NCBI GenBank assembly: GCA_013398955.1
Contig: VWPU01017864.1
Coordinates: 1-64,000 of the forward strand
DNA: 64,000 bases
Reading direction: 5' to 3'
DNA from: Callaeas wilsoni
Taxonomy: Eukaryota; Chordata; Aves; Passeriformes; Callaeidae
Part shown: positions 61,441 through 64,000 of the stretch, one piece after another
Layout: every line of letters starts with the position of its first letter
Position numbering within the stretch: position 1 is the stretch's first letter
The notes under the pieces: generated by a model
Told to the model about the DNA's origin: nothing
Database searches by the model: none
What the model saw: only the letters and a program-made list of their open reading frames with translations
Position numbers and translations under genes: made by a program

Positions 61441-64000
61441 GAAAAGCCTGAAGAAGTTCGATATAATTTTTCCCTGTTTTGGTCAGTCTTTTCTTGATCC
61501 ACTTGGTCTCCTGGGCTGCTCCTTAAGCATTAGGTTCACAATCTTTCAGTGTCATGGCGAAAATACAGTTAATTCTTTATCCCTTGATGCTCTTCTGCCC
61601 TGACCAGATATCTTTTTTAAAGTCTACCTTTGCACAACTGGAAAATGTGAGCTTTGGGCAGAATTGGTTAGTCTGACCTACATGGGATAAAGGTGAGCCT
61701 AGAAGAATCTGAGTAGCACCTTTCTTCATGGGAAAATTTACTATCAAAAAACCCCAGAAGGCTGTGCAAATAAGCTCATTTCACACATGTTCTCTGAGAG
61801 GGAAGAAACTCCTCATAATTGTAAATTTTATAATTTTAATGTTTTCAAAGCCAAATATCAATTTTCATTCTGAAAAGCATTTCATGCTACATTCTATAAT
61901 ACTGTCTTTATTTTTTAATACTATTGGTGAAGCAGACAAAATTTCCACTATTTAGTTATTTTCTTTCTTTTTTTGTCCATTTTCCTGAGCTCAGACAAGC
62001 CTTTTCAGCATTTTCTCTCATGGAGAATTTTCAAATAGTCAGCTTTAGATCTTAACTAAAAAAGTGAATGTCAAAAATCTCAGAATCCTGTCCTCCTCAT
62101 AGCACTAGAGCAGTACATCACATTAGATGATTATTTGGTCTCTCTTGCCTTTAAGAGGTATTAGTCTATTAATTATAGGTCAGCTCATCATTTCTCCTTT
62201 AGACTTTGGCTTCAGTTTAATTTACCTTCCTTCTTTCTTGTTATTTAGGTCATCCCTCTAAAATGGACTAAAGCTACATCTACTTATTTTCCTCGTCCTT
62301 CTTTGCAAATATTTTTCCTCTTAATTTTTTTCTGTGACAGCAATCCATCCACTTTGAGTGTTTGTTGTTTTTCAGGAGAAATCAGGGGCTACCCCATATT
62401 TTTCTTGCTGGACATTTATTTTAGGCGGACTTCAGGCTAGCCATTCTTTGCATTGTTACCTGCACCTTGTAACATTATCATCGGCATCCTGGCAGACAGC
62501 TGTTTCTTGCCTTTACTGCATATCTAGGAGGTTAGGGCAGGTAGGATGGAGGAGTCTCACAAGTCAGTCGTTTTAGGTGTCTCTCCTATAGCAGTCCTCT
62601 GAATTTTATCAAAACATCTGTCAAAAGGGTATTCATATTTTCTTTGTCTCCTCTGCCCAGTGTTTTATGTACACTTTAGGTCGTGAAGAGCCTCTGTTTG
62701 CATTCACAAGAACCAGGTCTCAGTCCTGTACCAAAGCCAGCTGCAAGAGAGCTCATAGCACAGCCATAAGTATAGTGTTACAGTTGATAGCTCCTCACAA
62801 TTTATAGTGCTCTCAATAAACTGTGGGCAAAAAAAAAAAGTGCATTCAAGATCTGAAAAGGTTTCGTTGCACTGGTTGGTTGCATTGCAAGTCTGCAGCT
62901 CTCATCTGTCAGATACTGCAAGCTTGTCATACCACAGCAAAGTATCGGTCATGAACACTTTAAAACATTTGTGCAAACCAGCCGGTTTGCATATGGGAAG
63001 TTGTGTTCTTATTCAGCAATACTGCTATTTTACAGTGGCTGGGAGGACAGCAGTGTGCTTAAATATTTCTGGTTGCACTGGTAGAGTTTCAGATCACTTA
63101 ACTGTTGCTATAATCTTTACATTGCTTCACATAATCTGTTAGAACTAAATTATGCCATGTCCTCCTGCTCATATTTTTTTTACTTCTAGTAATATGTCGT
63201 TCCCATTCATTTAGAATCTCTGGAGTCTGCAGCTGAGAGCTCTAATTAGGTGTGTCTACAACTCTGGAAAATAGGTCTTCCATCTTATTTTCATGTTTGG
63301 ATTCAATTTACTATGTTGAAACAATTGCATTGCTCTGGGATCTATCAATGTTTTCTCTTTCAGGGTAAGAGTGGAACTTGGATCAGTCGGAAAAAGTAAA
63401 TGACTATGAGCATCTTGCATGAAACCTACAGTTTACCTGGTGATTCTCGTGTTTGTTCAATGCACATGAATTCACACAGAGCAATGCCATCACACATCTT
63501 TTATGGACCTATTTTTAGACATGGTTTTGTTCTGGATGTGAAGTATTTTGCACAGGAATTTAAAAGCTCCTGCAGCACACACTCTGTAATTTCAAGGCCA
63601 CCTAGGATTTCTTTTTTGTCTCTCTTTTTGGCACAATGCACACATATGTTTAGATGTCATCCTGCCTGTGCTAATATGAATATCTAGTAACATAAAGAAT
63701 TTTACTGTTTTTTTTTCTGGAAAAACAATACAGTGCTCTTTGCAGACACGAGGTAAATTTCCTTTTCTTTTCCCTGCTCTGTTCTCATCATGGCTGGACA
63801 GGTGAAAGCAGAAGTAAGCCTGAGGCAGCTCCAGGTTTAGAGCTCAAAAAACCATCCCCAGTGGCACTGAGCATGGCAGGCTGATGCTTCCCTGCACCCC
63901 AAAGTAACTTTAAATGTGGCAGCTTTTTTTTTTTTTTGCTGTGCTGTCTGTGGTCAGTCTCAGGGAGAGCTGTTTGTTATGGATGTGTCCAAATGAAGGA
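61441..64000. other. No gene recognised
   Basis: AT-rich unique sequence to the window end. A strong acceptor-like TGTTTTCTCTTTCAG ends at 63363 and is treated as a finding. T runs occur at 63703-63718 and 63926-63938. Confidence 0.5.

Noticed and set aside
1..64000. Searched for tRNA, rRNA, snRNA, CRISPR arrays, DNA-transposon ends, mitochondrial inserts and a new gene system
   Set aside because: By eye I saw no cloverleaf with a GGTTCRA arm, no regularly spaced identical repeats with unique spacers, no recognisable terminal inverted repeats, and no set of adjacent genes. Absence by eye is not proof; a tRNAscan, Rfam and RepeatMasker run would settle it.

Overview
This is nuclear DNA from a vertebrate, almost certainly a bird, probably of the Neoaves and possibly a songbird. 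Several interspersed repeats give this away: CR1 LINE 3' ends with the ATTCTATGATTCT terminus (positions 15698-16012, 19675-19738 and 47325-47388), a 588-bp endogenous-retrovirus-L (ERVL) solo LTR (4615-5202), and pieces of a second ERVL LTR family (15569-15652 and 26457-26793). The rest is AT-rich single-copy sequence with A/C-rich low-complexity tracts, as expected of an intron or intergenic desert. There is no prokaryotic gene, operon, CRISPR array or intact mobile element.

Layout. Positions 1-340 are a CpG-dense island that looks like a promoter or first-exon region. It runs into a degenerate 94-bp tandem repeat (about 170-640) whose units carry CCAAT boxes. From about 700 to the end I find no exon of a gene I can name. 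The longest open frames (166-224 codons) show no recognisable domain. The long ones at the left end cross the 94-bp repeat, whose period is not a multiple of three. The window is therefore best read as the 5' end of a gene, of unknown strand, followed or flanked by more than 60 kb of intron or intergenic DNA. Strand and identity of that gene cannot be settled from this sequence.

Mobile-element remnants: ERVL LTR 4615-5202 (+); a probable passerine-type ERV LTR about 10905-11278 (-); ancient CR1 pieces at 12245-12880 (-), 13870-13990 (-, weaker) and 17315-17475 (+); an ERVL LTR piece at 15569-15652 (+) beside a CR1 copy at 15698-16012 (-); CR1 tails at 19675-19738 (+) and 47325-47388 (+); an internally deleted ERVL LTR at 26457-26793 (-); a CR1 scrap at 61375-61440 (-). 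A Penelope-like GIY-YIG endonuclease remnant is likely at about 44375-44545 (-). Ancient amniote repeats lie near 32945-33000, 45586-45640 and 56053-56132.

Most worth checking: the 94-bp CCAAT-bearing tandem repeat at the CpG island, the Penelope-like fossil, and a possible SH3-domain terminal exon at 32572-32687. I did not find a new biological system. Several small signals (hairpins, a G-quadruplex motif, an E-box/octamer pair, ATTA-rich clusters) are listed with modest scores. Identifications of repeat families rest on remembered consensus features, not on a database search.
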